NCBI GenBank assembly: GCA_965225625.1
Contig: CBDDBH010000030.1
Location: 248,001 to 312,000 of the forward strand
From: CBDDBH01 sp965225625
GTDB taxonomy: Bacteria > Pseudomonadota > Gammaproteobacteria > JADZEE01
Direction: 5' to 3'
DNA length: 64,000 nucleotides
Shown: piece after piece, positions 36,800-45,793 of the stretch
How positions within the stretch are numbered: position 1 is the stretch's first letter
How the letters are laid out: the number at the start of each line of letters is the position of its first letter
Notes under the pieces: model-generated
Told to the model about the DNA's origin: nothing
Databases searched by the model: none
What the model saw: only the letters and a program-made list of their open reading frames with translations
Position numbers and translations under genes: made by a program

Positions 36800-38283
36800 C
36801 ACACTGTGCGCCCAGCGCCAATCAACGCATCGTACGTCGTCAGATCTGGCATCGCGATCGTGAGCGCCGGGCAATGAGGTAATTGCTCCGGTGTCACCAC
36901 CGCTCTTACGCGTTCGTAACTGGGCAACTCCCCGGCAGACAGCAACTGCGTCAATGCGCTCGCCACCACCGATTCCATCGTCGTCGCCGCCAACTGCAAA
37001 ATCCGCAGATACTCTAAATCCGCCCCGCTCGGTGCCCGCTCACACAACGTGTCGTAACAGCGCCGGAAGACTAACGCGGGAAACAGCGCCTCCCGGTATA
37101 CATAGCGTTGAAACGCACCAGGCTTGCGCACCAGCGAGTGGATCACATGCCGGTAATCAACATGGAACCGCACCGCGACCATGCCACCCGCTCAATACGC
37201 GCCACGCGCTCACCGTTGTAATCCACTTCCACGTACGCCGAATACAGCCGCACCTGGACCCGGTGGACCGATGAGCCGCGAGGGTACCGAGTAGCTCTTG
37301 CTCACCACCCGGATCGTGCTCCATCGACTCACCCGTACCACCAGCTCCCGACAGCTCGGCAGCGCGCGTACCGGTAACGCCTTGAGCTTCGTTCGCTCGT
37401 CCGTCAACCGGTCCCCCCGGCCACCGTTACGCTCGGCAACCACCGCCTCGAGGAATGCTTCATACGCGGTGAGTGACTCAAAATCACGACTGCCCCGCAG
37501 GCGCAGCCGCTGATCAACCGCGCGCTTGAAATGACCGTGCGCCGATTCCACATCACCGTTCTCATGCGCATTGCCGGGGTAGTTCTTCGACCCAACCAAC
37601 CCATAATGCTCAAGCAACTCCCGGTAGCGTGCCGTGAAACCCCGTCCACGGCTATTGCGTAACTCGTGCGTCGCCGCTGAGAGATTGTCCGTGCGATGCT
37701 CGCGCGGCACCCCGCCAAGTTGCCACAATGCCCCTTGCAGTCCTTCCGAGAGTGCCTCGAAGGTCTCCGAATAACACACCGCCACCCACTCCCAGTTGCA
37801 ATACGTCAGCACAAAGTGGTAACACAGGTGCACTAAACGCGCCCCCGCGATCGTCACACACACGCTGCGCATATCGGTGAAATCCGATTGCGATTGCTCC
37901 CCGGGCCGGTGCACCTGGGCAAAGTACACCTCACGCGCCGGACCCCGGCGGGCTCGCCAATCTCGAAAACGCCGCTGCAGGGTTCGCAATTGACCGTCCC
38001 GAAACCGTCCCGGGTAGCGGCGCTTGAGCTCCTCAAACACCGTCTTCGCGTGCAGACCGCTGTCCTGCTCCAGCAGCCCTTCCACCTCAGACCACACCTC
38101 CACGAACGGATCGGAGCGGGTACGCCAGTGATGCGCTTGGCGCACCTGACTTGGCCGCTTCCCTAGCGTGCGATATTTGCGTGCCGTCGGCTCGCTCATT
38201 CCCGCTTTCAACGCTGCCGTCGACAGCGCCATCCCCTTGCCTATCAACGACATCAGTCGCCTCACCTGTTGCTCTGTAACCAT
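36799..38283 (-). pseudogene. istA: IstA transposase of IS21, two frameshifts
   Basis: The first frame (38283 to about 37270) has the N-terminal HTH (MSLIGKGMALSTAALKAGMS) and the integrase core (SQSDFTDM, DNLSAATHE, ENGDVESAHGHFKRAVDQR). Near 37268 the family sequence passes into a second frame (VQVRLYSAYVEVDYNGERVAR), and near 37187 into a third (VDYRHVIHSLVRKPGAF) that runs to the stop overlapping istB. Two shifts mean the element probably cannot move by itself now; a sequencing artefact is possible but less likely for two sites. Confidence 0.8.
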
Positions 38284-38391
38284 CTGCTCCCCTCCTTTGG
38301 AGGAGAGCCTATCTGACCCGAAACGAGGCTCAGAAACCGAAACTTTTAATTGTCGCTACCCGAAAGTTTTAATTGTCGTTGAACAGAAAAT

Positions 38392-39250
38392 GTCGAGATG
38401 CTCCTCGAGCAGGCAAAAACCACCGCCGAGGCGGCGAAAAAAGCGGATGATCATCAAGTCAAGATCTATCAATCCAATGAGTCTACGCCGGAGCCGAAAT
38501 TCGATTGGCGAGGATGGATTTCAGACCTGCTGAGCAGCCAGAAGGTGGATATGCGTAGCCAACGGGTGATTGCCCTAGGCGATGATGTGCATGCGGAGCC
38601 GTTTTGTGAACTGCTGCTTGGCCGTGAATCGGAAGGTATTGTTTATTTGTTGCCGGAAGACCTGGGCCAGGTTGGCGATCTAAAGGAGCAGTTTTGCGCC
38701 TTGGACCGGCTGGTCATTCGTGAAGCGCTGTTGTGGATGTCGGCCAACCGTGCCGCGCTGGATTCCCTCGGAGGCTGTTCCATTAATTTGTCCGGACATT
38801 CTCTGGCTCAAGATGGACTAATGGAATTCGTTTTGGAGCAAGCTGACCGAGACCATGGTACCGCCGGGAAAACTTTGTTTCGAGATTGCCGAGAGTGCCG
38901 CCGTTGAACACATGGAACAAGCTGAACGTTTTATTCGCACGCTGAAGGAGTTCGGTTGCAGGTTCTCGCTCGATCAGTTTGGGAGCGAAGACGCTGCAAA
39001 AGGGCACCTGAACCAACTGGCCGTGGATTATTTGAAAATCGATGGTATCTTCGTACAAGATATCGATAAAAACCAGAATGATTACGCCGTGGTAAAGTCG
39101 ATCAACGAGATCGGCCACCTGACCGGCAAGAAGACGATTGCGAAACAGGTCGATTCACCCGAAGTCTTGGCGAAATTGAAAGAGATTGGAGTGGACTATG
39201 CGCAGGGATCCGCAGTATTTGAACATACGGATCTCAGCGAGGTTGCGTGA
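38392..39250 (+). pseudogene. EAL-domain end of the interrupted PilZ - DUF1631 - GGDEF - EAL protein
   Basis: The frame resumes after the duplicated GAAAAT with VEMLLEQAKTTAEAAKKADD (end of GGDEF), then the EAL domain (VIALGDDVHAEPFCELLLG, INLSGHSLAQDGLMEFV). One extra G at about 38842 shifts the frame; the true continuation is LTETMVPPGKLCFEIAES, then RFSLDQFGSEDA and LKIDGIFVQDI, to TGA 39248-39250. The EAL signature itself is replaced (CELLLG) and DDFG is DQFG, so it was probably a c-di-GMP binder or inactive like FimX or LapD rather than a phosphodiesterase. The third kinase gene starts within its stop. Confidence 0.82.
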
Positions 39251-39252
39251 CC

Positions 39253-40542
39253 ATGGCTGATGAACTGCCCGAGAAAATCGGCAAGTACTCGGTCACCGGT
39301 ATCGCCGGTAAAGGCGCCATGGGCATCGTTTACGTCGGTCACGATCCTTTTGTTGATCGAAAAGTCGCCATCAAAATAAGCACGCAGGACACCGGCGACG
39401 ACGACGACCAGGCAACCCTCCAAGCGCGCAAGATGTTCTTTAACGAGGCGCGGGCTGCGGGCGCCTTGGATCATCCGAATATCCTCCGAGTTTATGACGC
39501 TGGTGACGCAGACGGCGAGCCCTACATCGTCATGGAATTCATCGAGAATGCCGATGATTTGAAATCGTTTTGCACCCAGGAAACACTGTTACCCATCAGC
39601 ACCGTCGCTGAGCACGTCAAGAAATGTGCGCTGGCGCTGAACTATGCGCATGAGCACGGGATCACTCACCGCGACATCAAACCTGCCAATATCATGTTGA
39701 ATGACCAGGGCGAGGTTAAAATCGTGGACTTCGGAATCGCACAGCGCACCAAGGCGGATCAGACACAGGTTCTGGGTTGGTTCGGATCTCCACTTTATAT
39801 GTCGCCTGAGCAAGCCAAAGACGAAAACATCACTTCGCAATCGGATCTGTTTTCCCTAGGCGTGGTGACCTACGAAATGTTGACGGGTGTACAGCCGTTC
39901 GTCGCGAAAGGGATTTCCGGTTTACTCAATAATGTATTGAATAAAAATCCCGATGCGGTAAGTGTAATTCGTCCCGAGATCCCGGAGTCCTTCGCAGACC
40001 TGGTCAGGCGGGCTATGGAGAAATCCATTGAGGACCGCTATAAGACCGGCGCCGATATGGCAGCGGATCTGGACAACGTATTGTCGGATCTCGACAACCC
40101 ACTGTTCGGCCTTTCTGACGATGAGAAGCTCGCACGCGCCAAGGCGCTTGATTTTATGGAGGGATTCTCGGATGCGGAGATCAAAGAGTTCATTAACGCA
40201 AGCGAGTGGGAGAGCTATAAGGCTGGAACTACGATCATAGAGGAGGGCCAGCAGACCTCTTCTTTTTACCTGATTCTGGCGGGGGAGGTCACCGTTATGC
40301 GGGCAGGCAAGGAAATAGCGGCCCTCAACGAAGGAGAGTGCTTCGGCGAAATGGCATACCTGTCGGGCGATAAACGCTCTGCGAGGGTTAACGCGGCCAA
40401 CAACGTTGCATTGATGCGCGTGGATGCGCCGATCAAGGAGTGGGCCTCGCTACCGGTACAAATGCGCCTCAACAGGCGATTCCAACAGATTCTGATCGAA
40501 CGTTTGGCGACGACCAGCCGCAAGCTGTCGCGCCAGAACTAG
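39253..40542 (+). CDS. Ser/Thr protein kinase with C-terminal cyclic-nucleotide-binding domain (copy 3)
   Basis: The protein has 429 residues from the ATG at 39253; a GTG at 39247 overlaps the upstream EAL stop, so coupling is possible. The kinase has IAGKGAMGIVY, VAIKIST, HRDIKPAN and a full DFG (KIVDFGIAQR), unlike copies 1 and 2. The cNMP domain has FGEMAYLSGDKRSAR, keeping the Glu/Arg pair. It is more diverged than the other two. In the undamaged state it would have formed a two-gene unit with the c-di-GMP protein. Confidence 0.9.
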   Translation: MADELPEKIGKYSVTGIAGKGAMGIVYVGHDPFVDRKVAIKISTQDTGDDDDQATLQARKMFFNEARAAGALDHPNILRVYDAGDADGEPYIVMEFIENADDLKSFCTQETLLPISTVAEHVKKCALALNYAHEHGITHRDIKPANIMLNDQGEVKIVDFGIAQRTKADQTQVLGWFGSPLYMSPEQAKDENITSQSDLFSLGVVTYEMLTGVQPFVAKGISGLLNNVLNKNPDAVSVIRPEIPESFADLVRRAMEKSIEDRYKTGADMAADLDNVLSDLDNPLFGLSDDEKLARAKALDFMEGFSDAEIKEFINASEWESYKAGTTIIEEGQQTSSFYLILAGEVTVMRAGKEIAALNEGECFGEMAYLSGDKRSARVNAANNVALMRVDAPIKEWASLPVQMRLNRRFQQILIERLATTSRKLSRQN

Positions 40543-40571
40543 CCCGTAGAACACAAACGACGTCCTCCGCG

Positions 40572-41417
40572 CTAAGCGGCCACCTTGCGGTCGCTGATAT
40601 CGACCCAGGCACCAACGATCTCTAGTGGCTCTCCGCCGGGGTCTCGAATGATTCGAAACGAGTCGTATATCCAGCGGTATTCTCCGTCGCGGTGCCTGAA
40701 CCGATATTCTCGTACCACTTCTTCGGAACCATCGGCTATGCCTTGGCTTAGGGCGTCTTGGGAGGCCGCAGCGTCCTCAGGGTGGACATTTTGCAGCCAG
40801 AAACCCGGATCGACGACCATCTCAGTACGCTCATAGCCCGAGAGCCGCGAAAAGTTTTTACTGACATAAGTCGGCCGCAAACCGTCTTTCTCTACCGCGG
40901 CGCTGTAGATGACGGCAGGGCTGAATTCAACCCAATACTCAAGCAAGTGGTTGAGTTCGTTCAGTTGTGCCACTTTCTTGGCCAGGTTGGCATTTGAGCT
41001 TGCCAACTCCACCGCGAGCTGACGTTCCGTCACGACCAGCCGGTACTGTTCCAGAGCGTCTTCGATGTATGACCTCAGGTGTTTTACATCCCAGGGTTTG
41101 CGCATGAACCGAAATATATTGCCTTCATGCAGGGCCGCGATGGCAACATCAAGTTCATTGTGCGACGTTAGCATCATCGGAACCGTGTCGGGCGAACGCA
41201 GATTTATTTCACGCAAGAACTCGACACCATCAATTTCCGGCATTTCATAATCGGCGACGACCACCGCAAACGGGCCTTCGTCATCGAAAACCGCAAGTGC
41301 TTCTCCGGCGTGGCTAACGAACACGCAGTCAAAGTCTGCATCGAGTTGCTTGGTCAAGAGATCGAGAATCTCCTGTTGGTCGTCGACGCATAAGACTTTT
41401 TGACTCACGTTCATCAT
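40572..41417 (-). CDS. Response regulator: receiver domain plus PAS domain
   Basis: The 281-residue protein has a receiver domain (about 7-125) with the acidic pair VDDQQ, phospho-acceptor Asp56 in VVVADYEMPEIDGVEFL, Thr84 in MMLTSHNE and Lys107 in MRKPWD. A coiled linker (about 128-160) leads to a PAS_3-type fold (YVSKNFSRLSGY, EYRFRHRDGEYRWIYDSFR, ending in VDISDRK). There is no DNA-binding or enzymatic output domain, so it probably acts through protein contacts, perhaps with the neighbouring kinases or c-di-GMP protein. No histidine kinase is nearby. It is convergent with kinase copy 3. Confidence 0.88.
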   Translation of the reverse strand: MMNVSQKVLCVDDQQEILDLLTKQLDADFDCVFVSHAGEALAVFDDEGPFAVVVADYEMPEIDGVEFLREINLRSPDTVPMMLTSHNELDVAIAALHEGNIFRFMRKPWDVKHLRSYIEDALEQYRLVVTERQLAVELASSNANLAKKVAQLNELNHLLEYWVEFSPAVIYSAAVEKDGLRPTYVSKNFSRLSGYERTEMVVDPGFWLQNVHPEDAAASQDALSQGIADGSEEVVREYRFRHRDGEYRWIYDSFRIIRDPGGEPLEIVGAWVDISDRKVAA

Positions 41418-41548
41418 TGCCCTGTCTCCTTTGTCACATGGTGCAGACTACTATCGGATTAAAGTACCGATAACACACATTGTAGCTTGTTGTTGGCGTC
41501 CCTAAACCACGACTTCGCGATCGAGTTCGCAAATTGCGAAAAATTGCA

Positions 41549-43555
41549 CTATTGCATGCTATTTATTGCGTTTTCCAAGCGCTCGCGGTCGTCACGCTGT
41601 TGGCGCTCTGCGGCCTGTTCGTTTTCGCGCTGACGCTGCTCTTCGCGCATGCGTTGGGCGTTGCGCTCGCGTGCCGACAATTCCCGCCGTAGCCGTTTTA
41701 CGCTGTCTCGCCCAGGAGCGGCTGCACTTGCAGCATCCAAAAGGCTGGTGGCCAGTTCGGCATCGCCGGCTTTTAAAGCACCTCGTGCTTCATCGACCAA
41801 TAAATCGGCAACTTCGCGAATGCCCGATAGTGCGCTTTGATTGTCTGGTTGCATTTGTAAGATCTGTTGGTAAGACGTCAGTGCGTTATCACGCGGGGGC
41901 GTCACCAATTGCCCGGTACGCACGAAGCGTTTCGCCTTGGCCGACAACAGCATGATTTTGGTGGTGAGAGGGTCCTGGGTGGCAGAAGCGGCGGCAACCA
42001 GCAATGCCGCAATTTCCGTGTAGCCCTGACGTTCTGCGAAGGTTAGCGCATCGATTCCTTCTGCATCGGTCGCGGCCAGATCAGCGTTTTGTCCGAGCAA
42101 TTCGGCGACGGTGTCGGGATTTCCACCAAAGGTCGCGGCCATCAACGCTGTGGTACCGTCCGGAGCGGCGATGTTGGGGTCGGCACCGGCTGCAAGAAGC
42201 GCTCGCACTATTTCAATATCCCCCTGTAAAGCGGCCGTCATCAATGAAGTCCAGCCATTAGCATCCAAAGAGTTCAGGGCGACTTTTTGCGTGACAAGCT
42301 CCCGCACGGCCGCAAGGTCGCCGCGCTCAGTTGCCGCTATTAAAGCGTCGACTTTGGACTGTGCATCGACTTCGGTTTGGGGGATCAGCGATTTTATCTT
42401 TGTCAGCCAGTCGCCGTTATACGCCAACCATTCATTCTGCACGGCATACCAGCCACCGACACCTAACAGCAGAAATAAAAGTAACAACCACAGGACCGGT
42501 CGGCGCCGGCGTTCAGCTTGGGGTGCTGGCGCAGGTGGCTCGGCGGGAGTGGGGACGCGAAACGACGCGCCGAAATTTGTGCGATCAGAATCAACCGGTC
42601 TACCGGGAGGGGTGGCGGCTACGCTTAACAGCTCTTCGTCGACCTGACGCGGCGTCGGGCTTGTTTGGCCTAGCAATTCGGCGCGCCATTCGGCGATTGT
42701 CTGCGGACGCAGCTTGTAATTGAAGCGTAGCGCGTGATCTATCGCCATCAACAGGCGTTGCGAGTATTTGCCGGGCTCGGTGGTTTGATTAATAGACAAA
42801 TCATCGTTCGACGAAAGCAGGATTTCCTGACTGCGATCGACCGCATCGGTTGGTGGAGCCCCGGTTACGGCGCGGTAAAGCGTTGCGCCCAAAGCGTAGA
42901 TATCTGTCCAGGGTCCCTGCAGTTCGCTTTTGGTCGAATACTGTTCAAACGGTGCATAACCGGGCGACACCATGGAAGTTACTTCAGCTTGCGCGCCTAC
43001 CGCCTGGCGGGCCGAACCGAAGTCGAGTAGCACGGGGGTTTCATCAATCCGAATATAGACGTTGCCGGGCTTGATATCCCGGTGGATGAACCCTGCATTG
43101 TGGATGAGCTCCAAACCATCCATGATGGGAAACACAATCTTTTGCAACTCGTTTTCGCGTAATGTCCCGCGGCGATCGAGAATCGCCTCCAGGCTTTGAC
43201 CACGTTCGTATTCCATCACCATATAAGCGGTGTTGTTCTCTTCGAAAACGCTCAGGACGCGAACCACATTGGGATGCCTGAACCGTGCAAGCGTCCTGGC
43301 TTCCTTAATGAATCGCTTCAGTCCGGCGCTGAACTGTTCACGGTGCTTTTCGGAGAGCGGATGCACCGTACGATTGCCCTCGCGCACGGCAAGCTCGACT
43401 GGCAAGTACTCCTTAATAGCGACCCGCTGGTGCAGGTTGGAATCCTGCGCGAGATAGGTGATCCCAAAGCCCCCCTGACCCAGGATCTTCTTGATACCGT
43501 ACCAATGTAGCTCGTGGCCCGGTTGTAATGCGTTACGGTGAACGTTTACCGCCAT
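41549..43555 (-). CDS. Membrane Ser/Thr kinase with ankyrin repeats
   Basis: This 668-residue protein has a PknB-type kinase domain (about 15-290; GQGGFGITYLAQD, VAIKEYLP, HRDIKPGN, LLDFGSARQ, and GYAPFEQY in the activation segment). A Pro-rich segment and one transmembrane helix (about 350-372, VLWLLLLFLLLGVGGWYAV) follow. The periplasmic part has three to four ankyrin repeats (about 395-530; NGWTSLMTAALQGDIEIVR). A TPR-like helical stretch and a charged coiled coil (RRELSARERNAQRMREEQ) end the protein. The layout is kinase inside, ankyrin outside, so it may sense an envelope ligand. It is unrelated in architecture to the cNMP kinases. It is transcribed toward the receiver-PAS gene, 130 bp away. 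Confidence 0.88.
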   Translation of the reverse strand: MAVNVHRNALQPGHELHWYGIKKILGQGGFGITYLAQDSNLHQRVAIKEYLPVELAVREGNRTVHPLSEKHREQFSAGLKRFIKEARTLARFRHPNVVRVLSVFEENNTAYMVMEYERGQSLEAILDRRGTLRENELQKIVFPIMDGLELIHNAGFIHRDIKPGNVYIRIDETPVLLDFGSARQAVGAQAEVTSMVSPGYAPFEQYSTKSELQGPWTDIYALGATLYRAVTGAPPTDAVDRSQEILLSSNDDLSINQTTEPGKYSQRLLMAIDHALRFNYKLRPQTIAEWRAELLGQTSPTPRQVDEELLSVAATPPGRPVDSDRTNFGASFRVPTPAEPPAPAPQAERRRRPVLWLLLLFLLLGVGGWYAVQNEWLAYNGDWLTKIKSLIPQTEVDAQSKVDALIAATERGDLAAVRELVTQKVALNSLDANGWTSLMTAALQGDIEIVRALLAAGADPNIAAPDGTTALMAATFGGNPDTVAELLGQNADLAATDAEGIDALTFAERQGYTEIAALLVAAASATQDPLTTKIMLLSAKAKRFVRTGQLVTPPRDNALTSYQQILQMQPDNQSALSGIREVADLLVDEARGALKAGDAELATSLLDAASAAAPGRDSVKRLRRELSARERNAQRMREEQRQRENEQAAERQQRDDRERLENAINSMQ

Positions 43556-43820
43556 GATCTGGATAATTTTACCGGACGCGGATCTGTTATTCGATTTACT
43601 GCGGCGCAGGCAGGATGTTACCCTCTAGAGACCGCAGAATATTTTACCATTCTTTAGCAATCAGCGAGTTAGCGTGCCTGGCGCTGACGAAACGGCTGTG
43701 TTCGGCCTGACGATTCCCCGCGCTGATTGTCCTTGACTACCGATGTTAGAGACTAAATCAGGCTCATCTCACAATAACTTGTTACCCGCCAGGGGCAAGG
43801 GGCCAAAACCAGGAGTCCCG

Positions 43821-43889
43821 TCTCCCCTTGCGGGAGAAGGCCAGGATGAGGGGTAAAAGTAGTCAGTTTCGCAGCTCGCCGCGAAACTG
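43821..43889. repeat. Intergenic hairpins: REP-like element and a second stem-loop
   Basis: In the 500-bp gap 43556-44054 two inverted repeats are seen. TCTCCC - CTTGC - GGGAGA at 43821-43837 is of a kind found widely in proteobacterial spacers (CTCCCnnTGCGGGAG). CAGTTTCGC - AGCTCGCC - GCGAAACTG at 43864-43889 is a perfect 9-bp stem that could act as a terminator for the TetR gene. The rest of the gap shows no gene. Confidence 0.5.
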
Positions 43890-44054
43890 GTTCTTCATTC
43901 AGCCCTAAGATTGGCTCTATTAACCTCGGTTGCCGCTAACAAACCCGCGGGGATATCCTGCTCCATCGGCACCGATGACCTGGCGAACCTCTATCGAGAA
44001 CGATCGGACCCGCCCCTTTCCCACAACCACCGGATTCCGCAAGCATTACAGCAT

Positions 44055-44699
44055 TCAGGGATCCATGGCTATTCTTAGTGCTTGCTTTTTTAGTTGTATC
44101 GCAATGCTTTCTTCATTTTCCTTCAGATCCACGTCAGCGTCATCGAACATCAGCATCATCCCCTCGACCATCGCCGCTATCATCGTTGATCGTTGCTGTA
44201 CGACACCTTTTGTCAGAAGAGGATTAATGTCCTGAAGCACATTTTTGATATTGGCTATGTCGGTCAGGTACATTTCGCTCAAATACTTGTTCTTATCAGG
44301 ATCGCTTGCACCAACGAAGGCCCATAGCTGGATCCAGAAATACCTTTCCTCAGGATCCTTTATCATGTTAACCAGGTAGTCCATCATTGCGAGAAATCTA
44401 TCAATGGGCGTTTCCGTATCGCAGCCACGTAGTTCCTCGGCTTCCTGAAGATAGAATTCAGCGATATTGTCCATTAACCCCCTGACCAACTCTTCCTTGG
44501 TGGGGAAATAATATTGCACGTTACTGAGACTCAAACCGGCTTCGATTGCTACATTTCGCAGTTGGAAACGCATGCAGCCCTCTTTCGCAAGTACCCTTTT
44601 ACAGGCTTCCAGTATCTGCTTCCTGCGTTCCTCACCTTTCCTCGTTTTGGAATGTTTTGAACGCACAGCGGGCCTGGTTAGGGTTGTAGCCTCAGTCAT
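44055..44699 (-). CDS. TetR-family transcriptional regulator
   Basis: The 214-residue repressor-type protein has the N-terminal HTH (RKQILEACKRVLAKEGCMRF, then LRNVAIEAGLSLSNVQYYFPTKEEL) typical of TetR. The C-terminal ligand domain is all-helical and not recognisable to a subgroup. It is divergent from a 31-codon lipoprotein-like reading frame at 44750 and next to an esterase and an FAD oxidase gene. The ligand is unknown. Confidence 0.88.
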   Translation of the reverse strand: MTEATTLTRPAVRSKHSKTRKGEERRKQILEACKRVLAKEGCMRFQLRNVAIEAGLSLSNVQYYFPTKEELVRGLMDNIAEFYLQEAEELRGCDTETPIDRFLAMMDYLVNMIKDPEERYFWIQLWAFVGASDPDKNKYLSEMYLTDIANIKNVLQDINPLLTKGVVQQRSTMIAAMVEGMMLMFDDADVDLKENEESIAIQLKKQALRIAMDP

Positions 44700-44749
44700 T
44701 AGTCACTTTCCTGTAACTCGTATCACGATTAACTGGAGTCAATAGTCAA

Positions 44750-44845
44750 ATGCCCAGAGTCGTCTTGATTGCCGGCACAATCATTCTCGTCAGTGGTTGC
44801 ATATCAGCCGATGTTAGCAATACGCTGCGCGGGCCTGTTACCTGA
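44750..44845 (+). CDS. Tiny lipoprotein-like open frame (31 aa), possibly a truncated gene
   Basis: The frame has a lipoprotein signal: MPRVVLIAGTIILVSGC with lipobox VSGC, then only 14 residues (ISADVSNTLRGPVT). GGAG lies 11 nt before the ATG. It is divergent from the TetR gene 50 bp away and runs 8 bp into the convergent esterase gene. It may be an intact small lipoprotein or the 5' remnant of a TetR-controlled gene. Evidence is limited to the signal sequence. Confidence 0.35.
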   Translation: MPRVVLIAGTIILVSGCISADVSNTLRGPVT

Positions 44846-45773
44846 AGCGTGCCTTTACGGCATCCAGAACAATGGGCCAGGTGCTTGAGTTTGGGTTGAT
44901 CATTTCGAAATGACCGGATTCGGGTGCCTCGACCAGCGTCACCTGCTTATCGCCAGCCTCTATTGCAGAATAATAGTAGGACGATCCGAGTATTCCGAAA
45001 CCGCTCAGCCAGCCGACCAGAATAGTATGAGGAATCCCTAGTGGGATTTGTGCGTTGGGTGATGCATCACGGTAGCGATTTGGCACTTGCTTTGGACTGC
45101 CGCCTATCAAGCCGTTGATGACATGCCCGCAAATCCGGTTATGGTAATTAAGTTCCAGTTCGGTACCGGGTTCCAGAGCGAGCACGCCCTTCAAAGGCAA
45201 CGGATTGCGGGTGTAAATTTCGCTTTCGCGAGTAAGTTTATGTCTGATGGCCAGCCACAGGGCCAGGTGACCGCCAGCGGAGTGACCCACAGCCACGACC
45301 TTTTTCATGTCCAGCGGGTATTCTTTCGCGAGTTTTCTCACGTGATCGGCGGCGGCGGCGACATCGAGAAAGGTACCAGGCCAGCCGCCACCGGGATGTC
45401 CGACACGTCGGCACTCGATATTCCATACCGCGTAACCCTCATCACGTATCGCCCCGGCGAGTGCCCGCATGTGGTTCATGTCAAATTCCGCCAGCCAGCA
45501 TCCACCATGCAGCATTACAACGACTGGAAACGGTCCTTTACCCTCTGGTAGATGCAGTTCGCCGTACTGCGAGGAATCTTCGCCGTAGTAGATGACTTCA
45601 CCTGCCGGTGCCTGTTCGAGAACCGAGAGGCCAGAGTCCGACATGATGGTCCCTTTTTTACAATCAGGTTGTGCAAGCGCAGCGGGCGATGCCAGCAGAA
45701 TCACAATTAATAGGGGCACTACCCGGCGAAATAAGCATTGTTTCAAAATGTAAGCGCTATAAGTCACCAGCAT
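44838..45773 (-). CDS. Secreted alpha/beta hydrolase (esterase / formamidase type)
   Basis: The 311-residue protein has a signal peptide (helix RRVVPLLIVILLASPAALAQ). The oxyanion motif is VVMLHGGCW and the nucleophile elbow is VGHSAGGHLALWLA (Ser). A C-terminal His in APESGHFEMI and an Asp upstream complete a likely triad. The fold resembles the kynurenine formamidase / carboxylesterase branch. The substrate is not predictable. It is 20 bp downstream of the FAD oxidase on the same strand, so the two probably form an operon. Confidence 0.85.
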   Translation of the reverse strand: MLVTYSAYILKQCLFRRVVPLLIVILLASPAALAQPDCKKGTIMSDSGLSVLEQAPAGEVIYYGEDSSQYGELHLPEGKGPFPVVVMLHGGCWLAEFDMNHMRALAGAIRDEGYAVWNIECRRVGHPGGGWPGTFLDVAAAADHVRKLAKEYPLDMKKVVAVGHSAGGHLALWLAIRHKLTRESEIYTRNPLPLKGVLALEPGTELELNYHNRICGHVINGLIGGSPKQVPNRYRDASPNAQIPLGIPHTILVGWLSGFGILGSSYYYSAIEAGDKQVTLVEAPESGHFEMINPNSSTWPIVLDAVKARFR

Positions 45774-45793
45774 CTGAATTGTTCTCCAACCGG

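Larger units (their letters stand above)
35823..38385 (-). mobile_element. IS21-family insertion sequence (2563 bp) with 6-bp target duplication
   Basis: The element begins TGTCTGGCGTCAACC and ends GTTGAACA, giving the TG...CA termini usual in IS21. It is flanked by the direct repeat GAAAAT at 35817-35822 and 38386-38391. Internal terminal repeats of the form CGACAATTAAAA are seen at the left (about 35851) and twice at the right (ends at about 38355 and 38378), as is typical of multiple transposase-binding sites. It carries istB and a frameshifted istA on the minus strand. Removing it restores the host gene's reading frame exactly. Confidence 0.92.

Noticed and set aside
43960..43980. Second tRNA-Leu-like att copy (CCATCGGCACC near 43971)
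   Set aside because: Only 11 bases match 9789-9812 and the T-loop part is absent; it is a short palindrome.
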